This document shows, piece after piece, positions 24,007 through 32,371 of a stretch of 64,000 nucleotides of DNA. A model generated the notes under the pieces. That model searched no databases. It had not been told where the DNA came from and saw only the letters and a program-made list of their open reading frames with translations. Both the position numbers and the translations under genes were made by a program. Numbering within the stretch: position 1 is the stretch's first letter; each line of letters starts with the position of its first letter. Source of the stretch: Sabulibacter ruber (lineage in GTDB: Bacteria; Bacteroidota; Bacteroidia; Cytophagales; Hymenobacteraceae); the NCBI RefSeq assembly GCF_017355955.1, contig NZ_JAFFID010000001.1:1240001-1304000 (forward strand), read 5' to 3'.

Positions 24007-25560
24007 CTAAGTTAACTGGATTGTGAGGTGGATGAAAAATTCTCTCCCGGTTTCTCTGATGATGAGTTCATGTTTGTTGGGGTACAGCAATTGCAGACGC
24101 TGTCTTACATTGATCAGGCCAATGCCGCTTTTGTCCCGCTCGGGGTCAGTGCCCTGCTTCTCGTGTTTGCTGTTGTGCACGTCAAAATAGAGCGTTTTGT
24201 CTTTCACTTCCAGGGTGATGTAAATGTGCGAGGGCTCCCGCAGGCTAATCCCGTGTTTGAAGGCATTTTCCACAAACGGGATCAATAACATGGGCGAGAT
24301 CTGCACCGCGGCTACCGGCTGTTCAATCTGCGACTTGATCTCTACAATGGGGTTAGGATCAGTGCGCAGCCGCTGGAAACTGATGTAGTTCTCCAGGTAC
24401 TCAATCTCGCGGACCAGGGAAATGCGTTCCTGCATGTTTTCCTGGAGCATAAACCGCATCATGTTGCCCAGTTTTTCAATGCCCTCGCTGGTGCGTTCGG
24501 CGTTTTCCTGGATGGCGGTGCCGTAGATGGTATTCAGGGCGTTGAACAGGAAGTGCGGATTGATCTGCGAGCGCAGGAAATCAAAGCTGGCGGTGGAGTG
24601 GCCTAGTTCTTTTTTAAGGGTATGGATTTCGGCTTTGCCCTTCATCTGGCGTTTATACAGCGCCCACACCAAGGGCACCGTGATAAGGAAATGGAACGAG
24701 GAGTTGAAGGTACTCAGGCCCATGCCGTACTCAGGATCATGCGTGATCAGGATGCCCACAAACGCCACCGGTACAATGCTTACCAACAGCACCAGAAATA
24801 CCCTTAAAAGGAAAGCCCGCAAAGGTTTCTGGTTTCCTAACGATAGCGGAATCAGGTAATAAAAGCAAAAGCAGTATAGGAGTATTCCAAACGGGGCCAC
24901 CACTCCCCAGCCAATGATCAACTCCCCCTCGGCGTCTATGATCATGAGCAGGAACATACTCACCATCCACAGCACAAAAGCCGACACTGCGTCTTTGGTA
25001 ATGATCCTGTACCTGGACTGGATGGCTTCTGTATTGGTGAGCAGGTACAGGGCCGTGTACTTGATGAACGTGTAGAAACCCATTATGAGCAGGAGCCGGA
25101 AAGTGGCCACCGCGCTCTCCGTGAAAATGTAGTCATAGGTCTCGTCCTCGGTCTCAAACCGGTTGAACAGGTAATTCTTGGCATAGGTGTCTAGTACCCC
25201 AAAAACAAGCCAGATAAAGAGGAAAGTAGCTGTTAGAATAGAGATGTTTTTGAACAGCTCTTCTTTGGTCAGCAGTTTGGGCACCACCTTGAAATTGAGC
25301 AGCAGAAACGCCAGGTACACGCAGGTGTATTTGATGAGTTGCGGGAAAAAGTAATCTGAATAATAATGGAAGGTGATACCGGCCTCATCAAACAGGTGCT
25401 CATTTGACCCCGGAGCATCTATATTCAGGTAAAAGACGGCGGTTATATAGATGAAAGTAGCAGCCCAGAATTCTGCTTTGTTCAGATTTGAAGGCGTATG
25501 TACCAATTCTTTCATGTAGAAACGATTTAAACCAAGCGATACGAGAGGTTCTGTTGACAT
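24007..25560 (-). CDS. LytS/YehU-type sensor histidine kinase
   Basis: A membrane kinase of up to 517 aa; the ATG at residue 16 (25515) is an equally good start. About seven to eight hydrophobic helices fill residues 30-305. A His_kinase domain follows with phospho-acceptor His336 in SQINPHFLFNALNTIYG, then an ATPase part with VENAFKHGI (N box), FDVHNSK and SGIGLINVRQRLQLLY (G box). There is no periplasmic ligand domain, so signal is probably sensed by the membrane part or a partner. It precedes its LytTR regulator and follows, by 105 bp on the same strand, the degenerate serine hydrolase gene, which might be that partner (inference). Confidence 0.92.
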   Translation of the reverse strand: MSTEPLVSLGLNRFYMKELVHTPSNLNKAEFWAATFIYITAVFYLNIDAPGSNEHLFDEAGITFHYYSDYFFPQLIKYTCVYLAFLLLNFKVVPKLLTKEELFKNISILTATFLFIWLVFGVLDTYAKNYLFNRFETEDETYDYIFTESAVATFRLLLIMGFYTFIKYTALYLLTNTEAIQSRYRIITKDAVSAFVLWMVSMFLLMIIDAEGELIIGWGVVAPFGILLYCFCFYYLIPLSLGNQKPLRAFLLRVFLVLLVSIVPVAFVGILITHDPEYGMGLSTFNSSFHFLITVPLVWALYKRQMKGKAEIHTLKKELGHSTASFDFLRSQINPHFLFNALNTIYGTAIQENAERTSEGIEKLGNMMRFMLQENMQERISLVREIEYLENYISFQRLRTDPNPIVEIKSQIEQPVAAVQISPMLLIPFVENAFKHGISLREPSHIYITLEVKDKTLYFDVHNSKHEKQGTDPERDKSGIGLINVRQRLQLLYPNKHELIIRETGREFFIHLTIQLT

Positions 25561-25665
25561 ATTTGATAGGGTTAGAACCGATTAAAACTAAAGATTTATA
25601 AGCATTGAATTCAGGTAAAAGAAGTTTGTAGGGCAAATTAGCCGATATGGCCCACAGCCGTTGCC

Positions 25666-27033
25666 TCAATACCGAGGCCGGACTTTTCTGCCGTTGTCCC
25701 CGGATTCAATCAGAAAGGTTGCTCTCTGGAGCTCGCTTAACTCTGTGCATTCAGGAGAGGCAGGATTGGCGTAAGCAGCTTGTTCCGTCAGGTTCATCGT
25801 CTGGACCGTGAGTTGCTGGGAAGGCGCAGGCACCCGGAGTATTTCACAGGCGAGCAACTCCTCTATCTCGGCGGCCTTTTCCTTCCCCAGCCCAGAATTG
25901 GTAAGAATGGCAATGGTGAGACCGTCTGCGGGATAGTGCGACAGGTACGCCCCGAAACCAGCACTTGACCCTTCCTGGTACACTTTGGGGTGGCGGGCTA
26001 GTTCATCCAGGTAAATCCCGTAACCATACCCCACTGTGTCTCCCGTAATCAGCACGGTGGGAGCCATCATCTGCTGCAGCGAAGCCTGGGAAACTACCTG
26101 CCCGCTGTGTAAGAGGTATGTCCACCTAACCAGATCCTCAGCGGTAGAGCAAAGAGCGCCTGCCGCGCCTTCTGCCTGCGCACTGGCATAGGGAGCATTC
26201 AGCAACTGGTTTCCACTGAACGTGTATCCCTTGGCCCGGTCAGGAATGATGCGTTGGTCATACTCGTATCTGGTATGGCTTAAGCCCAAGGGTTGCAGCA
26301 ATTCCTGCTCCAGGTAATAGGCGTACGGGATGCCGGTTACCCTGCCTATGATGATACCCAGCAGATAGTAGCCCATGCTGTTCGGTTCAGATTGTTCTCC
26401 GGGGCTGAAACGGAACGGCAGGGTTTTGAACCGCTCAACTATCCTTTCTAAGGGAAACTCCTGCTGCAATCCTGCCTGGTCTACACTGCTTTGGCCAATA
26501 GTCAGATCCTTACCGATGCCCGAGGTGTGGCTAAGCAGGTGCCGGAGCGTTACCTGGTGGTCCTGGGTAGGAAACTCGGGCAGGTATTGGGTGATAGGAT
26601 CGTCTAACGACAGCTTCCCGGCCTCCACCAGCCGCAGGATGAGGGCAGCCGTAAACTGCTGCGTGATAGCATTCGCCCGGTACACGGTCTCCAGGTCAAC
26701 GGGTACTTCCAGTTCCACATCGGCCTGGCCATACCCGCGAGCGAACACCAACTCCCCGTGTTGCGCAATGGCCAGGGTGATTCCCGGAATCTTTCCCTCA
26801 GCCAATACTTCATTCGCTAAGAAATCAGCCAGGGTCTCAATTGGGGCCGGGTCTTGCACCTCTTCTTCTGATCGCGAAAAGGTGGAAAAAGAGCCTTCGT
26901 GTTCCGGGGCTTTGGCGGCGCAGCCGGAGAGCGCAACGGCCCCACCCCAGCAGAGCAGCATACGGGCAACTATTTGCCTGCCGGCCCTTAGGGCGACGGC
27001 GGAAAGTGATCCTTTTGGGTTGAAAGCTTCCAT
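25666..27033 (-). CDS. beta-lactamase-fold (class C/PBP4*-like) lipoprotein, catalytic residues missing
   Basis: A 455-aa protein with a lipoprotein signal (hydrophobic stretch, lipobox ALSGC at residue 38). The fold is a class C beta-lactamase/serine hydrolase: ITLAIAQHGELVFARGYGQAD, TLRHLLSHTSGIG, FSPGEQ, GYYLLGIIIGRVTG, YGYGIYLDE. The catalytic residues are replaced: the SxxK motif (normally S-I-T-K) reads A122-I-T-Q125 within YRANAITQQFTAA, the YxN motif reads EPN near 216-218, and the H/K-x-G motif reads QEG at 353-355. The scaffold is intact and the frame is uninterrupted, so it is likely a non-enzymatic binding or sensory protein. It is co-oriented with the LytS kinase downstream. Confidence 0.9.
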   Translation of the reverse strand: MEAFNPKGSLSAVALRAGRQIVARMLLCWGGAVALSGCAAKAPEHEGSFSTFSRSEEEVQDPAPIETLADFLANEVLAEGKIPGITLAIAQHGELVFARGYGQADVELEVPVDLETVYRANAITQQFTAALILRLVEAGKLSLDDPITQYLPEFPTQDHQVTLRHLLSHTSGIGKDLTIGQSSVDQAGLQQEFPLERIVERFKTLPFRFSPGEQSEPNSMGYYLLGIIIGRVTGIPYAYYLEQELLQPLGLSHTRYEYDQRIIPDRAKGYTFSGNQLLNAPYASAQAEGAAGALCSTAEDLVRWTYLLHSGQVVSQASLQQMMAPTVLITGDTVGYGYGIYLDELARHPKVYQEGSSAGFGAYLSHYPADGLTIAILTNSGLGKEKAAEIEELLACEILRVPAPSQQLTVQTMNLTEQAAYANPASPECTELSELQRATFLIESGDNGRKVRPRY

Positions 27034-27337
27034 GACTTTTCCTGTTAACTAAAGTGATTTCCAGCAGTAACTGAGACAAGGTTAAGAAGCCTTCGACTTT
27101 ACAGAAACTAAATGTGATGGAAGGCCTGAAAAATGTGACAAACAGGACCGGGTTACCAGAATTGAGAGCGTTATAGGGAGAATTGAGGGCCAAAAACACA
27201 GAAAACGCAGCTATTCTTCAGCCTTTTGTTTTACGCCTGCTTTCTGAATAACAGCGCCAAAACGCAGCGTTGTCAGCTTCTTTCAGGCATGGCTCCGGCC
27301 AAATGAAAAGATAAAAGCACGGTGGTGGTGCCTGAAA
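27034..27337. other. 304-bp gap between FUSC and serine-hydrolase-like genes
   Basis: Holds one 36-nt element (27228-27263) and presumably the promoter of the hydrolase gene. No coding frame is supported. Confidence 0.45.
27228..27263. repeat. 36-nt dispersed element, copy 9
   Basis: GTTTTACGCCTG, then CTTTCTGAATAA, then CAGCGCCAAAAC. GCCTG/CAGCGC arms pair imperfectly. Confidence 0.65.
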
Positions 27338-28423
27338 CTAAACAGCCTCGGCTATCTCCTGCGGCAGATGCTGCGGCTGGGTCTCGGAGACAATCCGGCC
27401 CAGATCAGTGAGAATGCTCCCGATGTCGCGCAGGGTGGTTAGGGAACTGACGTTATGCAGGCCGTCCAGGCAATGGGCTTGCGCGGCCTGCGCTTCCTGG
27501 ATTACCGACCGTAGTTTGGCCAGGTTTTCCTCTGAGGCATCAACCGCAGTAAGCCCGTAGGCGGCAATACATTTGGCAGTAGCCTCCATGGCCAGTTTCA
27601 GTTGCTGTACATTGAGCAAACCAGGCTGAAAATGCTCACTTATTTGAATATCGGCCAGACTTCTTCTGATGCCCCTGATCTGGATGGTGACACTTTCCAG
27701 TTGTTGGATGTTCTCGGTTAACTGGCTTAACCGAACGCGCTTATGCGTCAGCAATGGATTGTATTTCAGGCTTTGTTCGGCTAAACTAAGCGATTTTCGG
27801 CACTCCTGGGCTTCTTTGATGAGGGCATCCACCTCAGACCGTCCGGTTTTCCGGTTAATCCCCAGATCATCTAAAAGTACGGCCAGGCTGGACAGGGTCT
27901 GGGCCGAAAGATTGCTGTAGGTAAGGATACTTCTTTCCACATCGGGCACGGCGTTGCGGGGCACAATGAGGGCATTGATCAGCACCGCAATGGCCGAGCC
28001 CAGAACGGTTTCTATGATCCGTTCATAGGCGTACCCCTCGCGGGTTTGCCCAAACGCCAGCACCAGCAATGAGCTGATGGCCACCTGGGAAATTATATGC
28101 GGGTTCATGCGCAAGGCCCGGGCAATGCTCATGCCCACCAGAATGATCACAAAAATGGAAATAGCCCCCACCTTGAACCAGTGCCCCAGCAGCATACTCA
28201 CCAGAACCCCGCCAATGATCCCGATGATGCGCTGCGTGGCTTTGTCCACCGAGTCTGCCACGGTTACCTGCACCGTGATAATGGCAGCCACGGCGGCAAA
28301 ATACGGGTACTCAGAGCTCAGAATGGTACTGGCAATAAACCACGACAAAGCCGCCGCAAACGCCGTCTTCAGAATCTGCAGGGTGGGCCCAAACTTCCCG
28401 GCTATGTCTATGAATCTATTCAC
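27338..28423 (-). CDS. FUSC/aromatic-acid-exporter family membrane protein
   Basis: A 361-aa protein with six hydrophobic helices in residues 15-165 (TAFAAALSWFIASTILS, PYFAAVAAIITVQVTV, IIGIIGGVLVSMLLGHWF, AISIFVIILVGMSIA, QVAISSLLVLAFG, ETVLGSAIAVLINALIVP), a glycine/proline-rich ArAE/FUSC pattern. The C-terminal half is helical and cytosolic. FUSC proteins are linked to efflux of aromatic acids and drugs. Single gene, minus strand; substrate not known. Confidence 0.87.
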   Translation of the reverse strand: MNRFIDIAGKFGPTLQILKTAFAAALSWFIASTILSSEYPYFAAVAAIITVQVTVADSVDKATQRIIGIIGGVLVSMLLGHWFKVGAISIFVIILVGMSIARALRMNPHIISQVAISSLLVLAFGQTREGYAYERIIETVLGSAIAVLINALIVPRNAVPDVERSILTYSNLSAQTLSSLAVLLDDLGINRKTGRSEVDALIKEAQECRKSLSLAEQSLKYNPLLTHKRVRLSQLTENIQQLESVTIQIRGIRRSLADIQISEHFQPGLLNVQQLKLAMEATAKCIAAYGLTAVDASEENLAKLRSVIQEAQAAQAHCLDGLHNVSSLTTLRDIGSILTDLGRIVSETQPQHLPQEIAEAV

Positions 28424-28555
28424 AGGATATTCTTACTTCTCGGGCTGAGGTTATGTTAGCCTCTCCAAGCCAAAAGTAGTCAACCAGACAAACATTGCCG
28501 CCAAAGAAATGAGAAGCACAGCAGGCCAATGAATATCTGCTGAAACTGATCATCC

Positions 28556-28591
28556 GTTTTCAGAGCAATTTTCAGGAAATAAGCCTAAAAC
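28556..28591. repeat. 36-nt dispersed element, copy 10 (reverse-type loop)
   Basis: GTTTTCAGAGCA, then ATTTTCAGGAAA, then TAAGCCTAAAAC. Confidence 0.65.
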
Positions 28592-28733
28592 ACTTTTTCA
28601 CTCATAAAGAAATGAAGGATAGAAGCTTGCTTTCTGGTAGCAGAGGTGAATTTGAGGGAAGGGTTTAATTAGCCCAAGGGCCATTGGTTACTTCGTAAAC
28701 AGGGCGTACCAATCAGCAAAATATGGGTTAGGT

Positions 28734-28757
28734 GTTTCTAAAACCTGGCTCGGAAAC
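28734..28757. repeat. 24-nt short form of the dispersed element
   Basis: GTTTCTAAAACC then TGGCTCGGAAAC. Flanks GGTTA (28727-28731) and TAACC (about 28761-28765) are complementary. Confidence 0.45.
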
Positions 28758-28851
28758 GAGTAACCACCACCGGAAAAGAACTGCTTAAGATAGAGACAAC
28801 ACAAAGCAGTTGGGAAACACCTATGCCTGAAAGCTGTCCTAAACAACCCGC

Positions 28852-29295
28852 TTATTGTTCATACAAGAGCTTTCTGTATTTATCATACTCCTGGGTAGTC
28901 AGTTTGAAACTACTTTTTGACCGCTCTGGGTGAAGTTGCTCCAGCATGAATTGGTTTACTTTCTCGTAGTCGGCCACGTAGTTCCATAATCCACCTAGCA
29001 CGAGCCGTTCATCATCTTCCAGGTGATCAAGGAAGATCTCTTTTACTTTGTCACTATCCAGCTTCACCAGCCCTAAAAAAGCAGAGCACCTGATGCCCAC
29101 ATTCTTGTTATTGGTAAGGGCTACCAGCGCCTGCTCTGATACTTTCTCCAGAAGCTTCTTTTTCTTGCCTGGGTCTTCGGCCACATAAGACAGGGCGTAA
29201 GGGTTTACCTGGCTATAGACGGGTATGTCTTGATCTGGAAGGATAGGTTCTGATGGGGGAAACGAAAAAAGAAAAAGTAGTAAAAGAGTCTTCAT
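28852..29295 (-). CDS. secreted helical-repeat (HEAT-like) hypothetical protein
   Basis: A 147-aa protein with a signal peptide (MKTLLLLFLFSFPPSEP). Residues 45-110 are paired helices with a HEAT-like look (SEQALVALTNNKNVGIRCSAFLGLVKLDSDKVKEIFLDHLEDDERLVLGG): Arg in the first-helix end and Asp-x-x-x-V spacing. Not a family I can name. It lies at the left edge of the AT-rich island but its own composition is intermediate. Confidence 0.7.
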   Translation of the reverse strand: MKTLLLLFLFSFPPSEPILPDQDIPVYSQVNPYALSYVAEDPGKKKKLLEKVSEQALVALTNNKNVGIRCSAFLGLVKLDSDKVKEIFLDHLEDDERLVLGGLWNYVADYEKVNQFMLEQLHPERSKSSFKLTTQEYDKYRKLLYEQ

Positions 29296-29688
29296 TTCAG
29301 TACTTGTGTACCCTTACGATCCGGGGGAAACGACGGGGGATGGCGTGTAAATTTCTCTACCTGCACCTATCCCAGGTTCAATAAAGATATATTTTTGAGA
29401 ATATGCAACCACCCCGCTCCTAGCCAAACTTACCAAAGCATAATTTTACCTGGTCAGAAGCTTTATGAACGACTTTATCCCTTGTGCACTATCAAACAAA
29501 CTTAATTACCAGACCAACAGAGATGGGGACATAGATGAAGCGAGAGGTAAGAAACAACAACTCTTTCCTCTTGCGATGAACAGACAAATGCCGATGGCAT
29601 TGAGGTATGGAGTTAGACTGAACTGGCGTTTTAAGAAAGTTTACAGATGCCTATGCTGCCGCTTACATGAGGTTGGCAGAAGTTGCTT
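29296..29688. other. 393-bp gap at the left end of the AT-rich island
   Basis: No convincing gene. A stretch at about 29640-29690 (CAGATGCCTATGCTGCCGC) partly resembles, in inverted sense, the hairpin sequence at 30070-30115 on the other side of the next gene, so the 29689-30027 gene appears bracketed by related imperfect repeats. Confidence 0.4.
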
Positions 29689-30027
29689 TTAACTATTAAT
29701 TATTCCTTCCCGTTTAAGTTCTTCTCCAACTAACCGATATTTAATTGTGCTTCCTTTCTCTTCTGGATTCCAACCGTCACTCAATGCTTGTAAAATGAAT
29801 GAAGCTGCATCTTTAGGCTTTATAACTTTTAGATTCAAATCAGAAACATAGGGAAATTCAATCCAAAGCCGGTTAATGTCAGATTGAACGCAAACCTCAA
29901 TTTTACTTCCACTATTCTCCTCACTAACGGCAATGAACCTTACAAAATGGGAAGCAGGAGAAATCGTCCATTGGAATTTTTTTTCAGCACATTCTATAAG
30001 TCGGGTGTTCTTCTTTCTGATTGCCAT
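29689..30027 (-). CDS. small conserved hypothetical protein of AT-rich island
   Basis: A 112-aa soluble protein (MAIRKKNTRLIECAEKKFQW). The pattern K-x-x-R-L-I-E-x-x-x-x-x-F-x-W at the start, VCVQSDINRLWIEFP in the middle and PKDAASFILQALSDGWNPEEKG near the end belongs to a small protein family scattered widely in bacteria, often in accessory regions. Function unknown. Low GC compared with flanking genes; last gene of the co-oriented island. Confidence 0.75.
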   Translation of the reverse strand: MAIRKKNTRLIECAEKKFQWTISPASHFVRFIAVSEENSGSKIEVCVQSDINRLWIEFPYVSDLNLKVIKPKDAASFILQALSDGWNPEEKGSTIKYRLVGEELKREGIINS

Positions 30028-30157
30028 AATCCTAAACAGGATAGTTCTTAAATTTGAATTTTCAAGTTAGTTTACAGCCTTGTGTAAGCGGCATAGGCCA
30101 TTGGTTGCAGGCTAACGTTTTGCGATGATTAGTTCTAGGGTGTTCTCCAAGTATCAC

Positions 30158-30505
30158 TTACTTTTCAAAGACAAGCCAATCATCAATAACTTCACCGTCT
30201 TCTACTGTGTCGAACTGGTAATAACCAATTTGCTCCAAGTCCATAAAGTGGATTTTATCTGGGTCTTTGATGTAAATCCCAATCCTTGTCCTGATGTGTG
30301 GCGTCGGTCTTAGAATGTGGTTAAATACAAATACTTGTTCAATCAATCGAAAAACAAAATTATCTAAACCATATTCATTCCATTCGCTATGGCTATCCTT
30401 AGTTCTTTCCTCCAAAAGCCGCTTGCAATGTTCTTCCGCTATGGTCACCAAATCTAATCGGCTGGAGAGCTCTTCTAGAAAAGCATTAAAATCTGTTAGT
30501 TTCAT
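30158..30505 (-). CDS. hypothetical protein of AT-rich island
   Basis: A 115-aa soluble, acidic protein (MKLTDFNAFLEELSSRLDLV). No motif recognised. Aromatic-rich C-terminus (IHFMDLEQIGYYQFDTVEDG) is reminiscent of small immunity-like proteins but this is only an impression. It is followed by a hairpin with complementary GTTAG/CTAAC and AGCCT/AGGCT arms at about 30068-30116, and preceded by a long noncoding stretch. Confidence 0.6.
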   Translation of the reverse strand: MKLTDFNAFLEELSSRLDLVTIAEEHCKRLLEERTKDSHSEWNEYGLDNFVFRLIEQVFVFNHILRPTPHIRTRIGIYIKDPDKIHFMDLEQIGYYQFDTVEDGEVIDDWLVFEK

Positions 30506-30634
30506 CTAATTTAAAGCCAATAAACCTATTTCTTATTCCATTTTGAATCTTCATATCATTAGAAAGGACACTCACAATTTATTGTAAATGTCTGCTCATG
30601 GCATCAACATTAAAATGAAAACCTGAGAACTGTT

Positions 30635-30681
30635 TGATAACTGCAATGCAAGGTGGTATGGCTTAGCCACCTAGTTATGTC
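30635..30681 (-). other. inverted repeat at a gene boundary in the island
   Basis: ATAACT and AGTTAT, then AGGTGG and CCACCT, form nested perfect stems, with eight extra bases on one side only. It overlaps the stop of the frameshifted gene. Asymmetric bulge plus ATAAC/GTTAT ends recall attC sites, but it is short and the ends fit the RYYYAAC/GTTRRRY consensus poorly. Confidence 0.4.
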
Positions 30682-31156
30682 ACGTTTTTTATTGCGTTTA
30701 TTCTTATGACTCCATTTAACCTATTCATTGCTTTTTTTGATATTATTCTAAAATTCAGTTCCACGATAACAAACCGCACAAATATGATTCCTATTAAGGC
30801 AGGAAGAATAATTCCAATCGTACTTTCTATTTCTTTCTGTAATAATGTTAACACTACAGCAATAATTGGAAGCAACATCAAAATAGTGGACAATATTTTA
30901 AATGCATTGTGAATCTTTACCTTGATTGCTCCTTCTTTGCCTTGTAATTCACCACTAAGGACACAAAAAGCTCCATATCCTGGTGCTGACGAAATTATTT
31001 TGAAACTGTTTTTTGAATTTGCCCAATAAATGCCTTTTCTGTCACCTCAGATACAAGCAAATCACTGGGTTTGGTATTTTGTCTTAAATAGTCTAAAGCT
31101 AAGGAACTTTCGTCGGTTAACTCAATAACGTAATTGTGGTATGGAAATAATTTCAT
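30675..31156 (-). pseudogene. frameshifted small membrane protein gene
   Basis: Two adjacent frames make one protein if a single A is added to a run of six A (plus-strand T6 at 31009-31014). Frame 1 from ATG 31156 gives MKLFPYHNYVIELTDESS ... VTEKAFIGQIQK; the other frame continues NSFKIISSAPGYGAFCVLSG, then KIHNAFKILSTILMLLP, two hydrophobic helices, and ends INAIKNVT at 30675. The rejoined 160-aa product looks like a known style of small Bacteroidota protein: a folded N-terminal part (FIG-x-x ... F-K-I ... GAFCVLSGE) followed by two transmembrane helices. The break could be decay, a sequencing indel, or -1 slippage. Function unknown. Confidence 0.7.
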
Positions 31157-31241
31157 GATTGTAAAATGAGTCACAGGGTACTTGTTAAGCAACCAGCGGT
31201 GGTTACTGGGCGAAGGTGTCGGTTACACGAGAATGTTGGGC

Positions 31242-31619
31242 TTAGTTCTTCATTTCTTTACCTTTTCTAATTGAAATTCTATTAAAGCTTGGAAAAGAAG
31301 GTAAATATTCAACTTCTACAGAATCTCCTATACCTAAACGGGAGTCGTGAGAGTCATCTTTATAGGTTTTTCCATTTACTTCAAATCTATAAGAGAAAGT
31401 AAAGCCTTGAGATACAGGACTGTTCCCCAAATAATTCTTTTCGCTAATAATGATTGCTTTAGAAATTTCAGCTCCTCTGTCGAGTAGTTTGTCTTCCAAC
31501 CACTGTCTTAAGCCAACATAAATAAAATCACCTAACATGTAAATGATAATAATGGCTCCGAATATTTCAGTGATATTCCAGGACTTTCCTGATTTCTTGT
31601 TTTTAATTTTTGATTTCAT
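31242..31619 (-). CDS. single-pass membrane protein, DUF3592-like
   Basis: Start set at ATG 31619 (MKSKIKNKKSGKSW), in front of one transmembrane helix (IFGAIIIIYMLGDFIYVGL); a longer frame to 31658 exists. The outer part (FTFSYRFEVNGKTYKDDSHD ... LGIGDSVEVEYLPSFPSFNRI) has the DUF3592-like strand pattern: F-x-V-N-G-K-x-Y, G-D-x-V-x-V-x-Y, P-x-x-P. 125 aa. Such proteins are frequent in integron cassettes and accessory islands of Bacteroidota. The stop codon abuts GCCCAAC (minus strand, 31235-31241), an exact RYYYAAC core. Confidence 0.7.
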   Translation of the reverse strand: MKSKIKNKKSGKSWNITEIFGAIIIIYMLGDFIYVGLRQWLEDKLLDRGAEISKAIIISEKNYLGNSPVSQGFTFSYRFEVNGKTYKDDSHDSRLGIGDSVEVEYLPSFPSFNRISIRKGKEMKN

Positions 31620-31710
31620 CAAAGTCGGCACAACTTCTTCTATCGGTCTAGTTTGCAACGTAAAAACCTTACAAATGAAAAATTAACACATTTTTGATAT
31701 TTAAGATTAA

Positions 31711-31778
31711 GTCCAACGCTTAGTGCATGAGGCTTGCAAGGCCGTCGGCCGTAGCATGGCTTATGCACCTTGTTGTAC
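31711..31778 (-). other. attC-like recombination site (candidate)
   Basis: On the minus strand a 68-nt imperfect palindrome starts with GTACAAC (6/7 to RYYYAAC) and ends with GTTGGAC (7/7 to GTTRRRY). Inside, GTGCAT pairs with ATGCAC and further mismatched stem runs to a GGCC/GGCC centre. It lies 12 bp after the stop of one gene and before the next, the place expected for a cassette attC. The length fits the known attC range. One core position mismatches. Confidence 0.5.
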
Positions 31779-31790
31779 CAATTGTTTCTT

Positions 31791-32315
31791 TTAGCTTATC
31801 CAAGAAGTTTCATAAAACGATTCAACATTGTTGAATTCATCAAAAAAGAATAAATAAATCACACCTGACAAACCTTCATTTCCGAGCCTACTATAAGTCA
31901 CATGAAGTAGCATGGTACTATTATCCAGTTTGGAAATGATTGTATTTGTGTGGCGGGACTTAGGCAAACAATCCAATTTTACTTTGGAACCAGACTTAAA
32001 AGGCTTATCTTCAAAGGATTTGAAAATTTCACCAATCTTGTCTTTGTCCTGGCTCCACAGGTCTTCAGGCTTTACGTTTAGCTTCTTGGCTGTATATATG
32101 TTAGCAATCGGGCCATCAAAGCCCCATCCGTCTCTAATCCGATTGTCGAATTTTAATTCAAAGCCTTTAAGTTTGTCATTATTCTTTAGGTCCCATAATG
32201 CCGCCTTGAGTTGTTGGCAAATTATTTCTCGGCCAAGTTCTTTACTACCGACTTTCTGCTTAAAGTTTAACAAGAGTATAAGGAGGAAAAGGAAAATGGT
32301 GAAAGGCTTTTTCAT
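31791..32315 (-). CDS. secreted hypothetical protein, first gene of AT-rich island
   Basis: A 174-aa protein with a signal peptide (MKKPFTIFLFLLILLLNF). The mature part is Lys/Asp-rich (AALWDLKNNDKLKGFELKFD, GEIFKSFEDKPFKSG) and ends in an aromatic strand (VIYLFFFDEFNNVESFYE). No family recognised. Just upstream of its start (12 bp) the minus strand reads GTTAGAC, an exact GTTRRRY core, as expected at the start of an inserted cassette. Confidence 0.65.
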   Translation of the reverse strand: MKKPFTIFLFLLILLLNFKQKVGSKELGREIICQQLKAALWDLKNNDKLKGFELKFDNRIRDGWGFDGPIANIYTAKKLNVKPEDLWSQDKDKIGEIFKSFEDKPFKSGSKVKLDCLPKSRHTNTIISKLDNSTMLLHVTYSRLGNEGLSGVIYLFFFDEFNNVESFYETSWIS

Positions 32316-32371
32316 ATTTCACATTTGGTCTAACTACCGAATTTAAGGAGGAACTCCGGTTATTGGCATGA

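Larger units (their letters stand above)
28424..28851. other. 428-bp intergenic region
   Basis: Contains a 36-nt element (28556-28591) and a 24-nt short-form copy (28734-28757). No protein-coding frame that I trust. Confidence 0.45.

Noticed and set aside
29465..29692. 75-codon plus-strand frame in the AT-rich island
   Set aside because: Ends inside the 3' end of the next gene on the other strand, has no motif, and crosses a repeat-like hairpin.
30068..30116. GTTAG...CTAAC hairpin as an attC site
   Set aside because: The core boxes are in the wrong order (GTT at the 5' side on both strands), so it is a simple hairpin; kept only as a boundary feature of the island.
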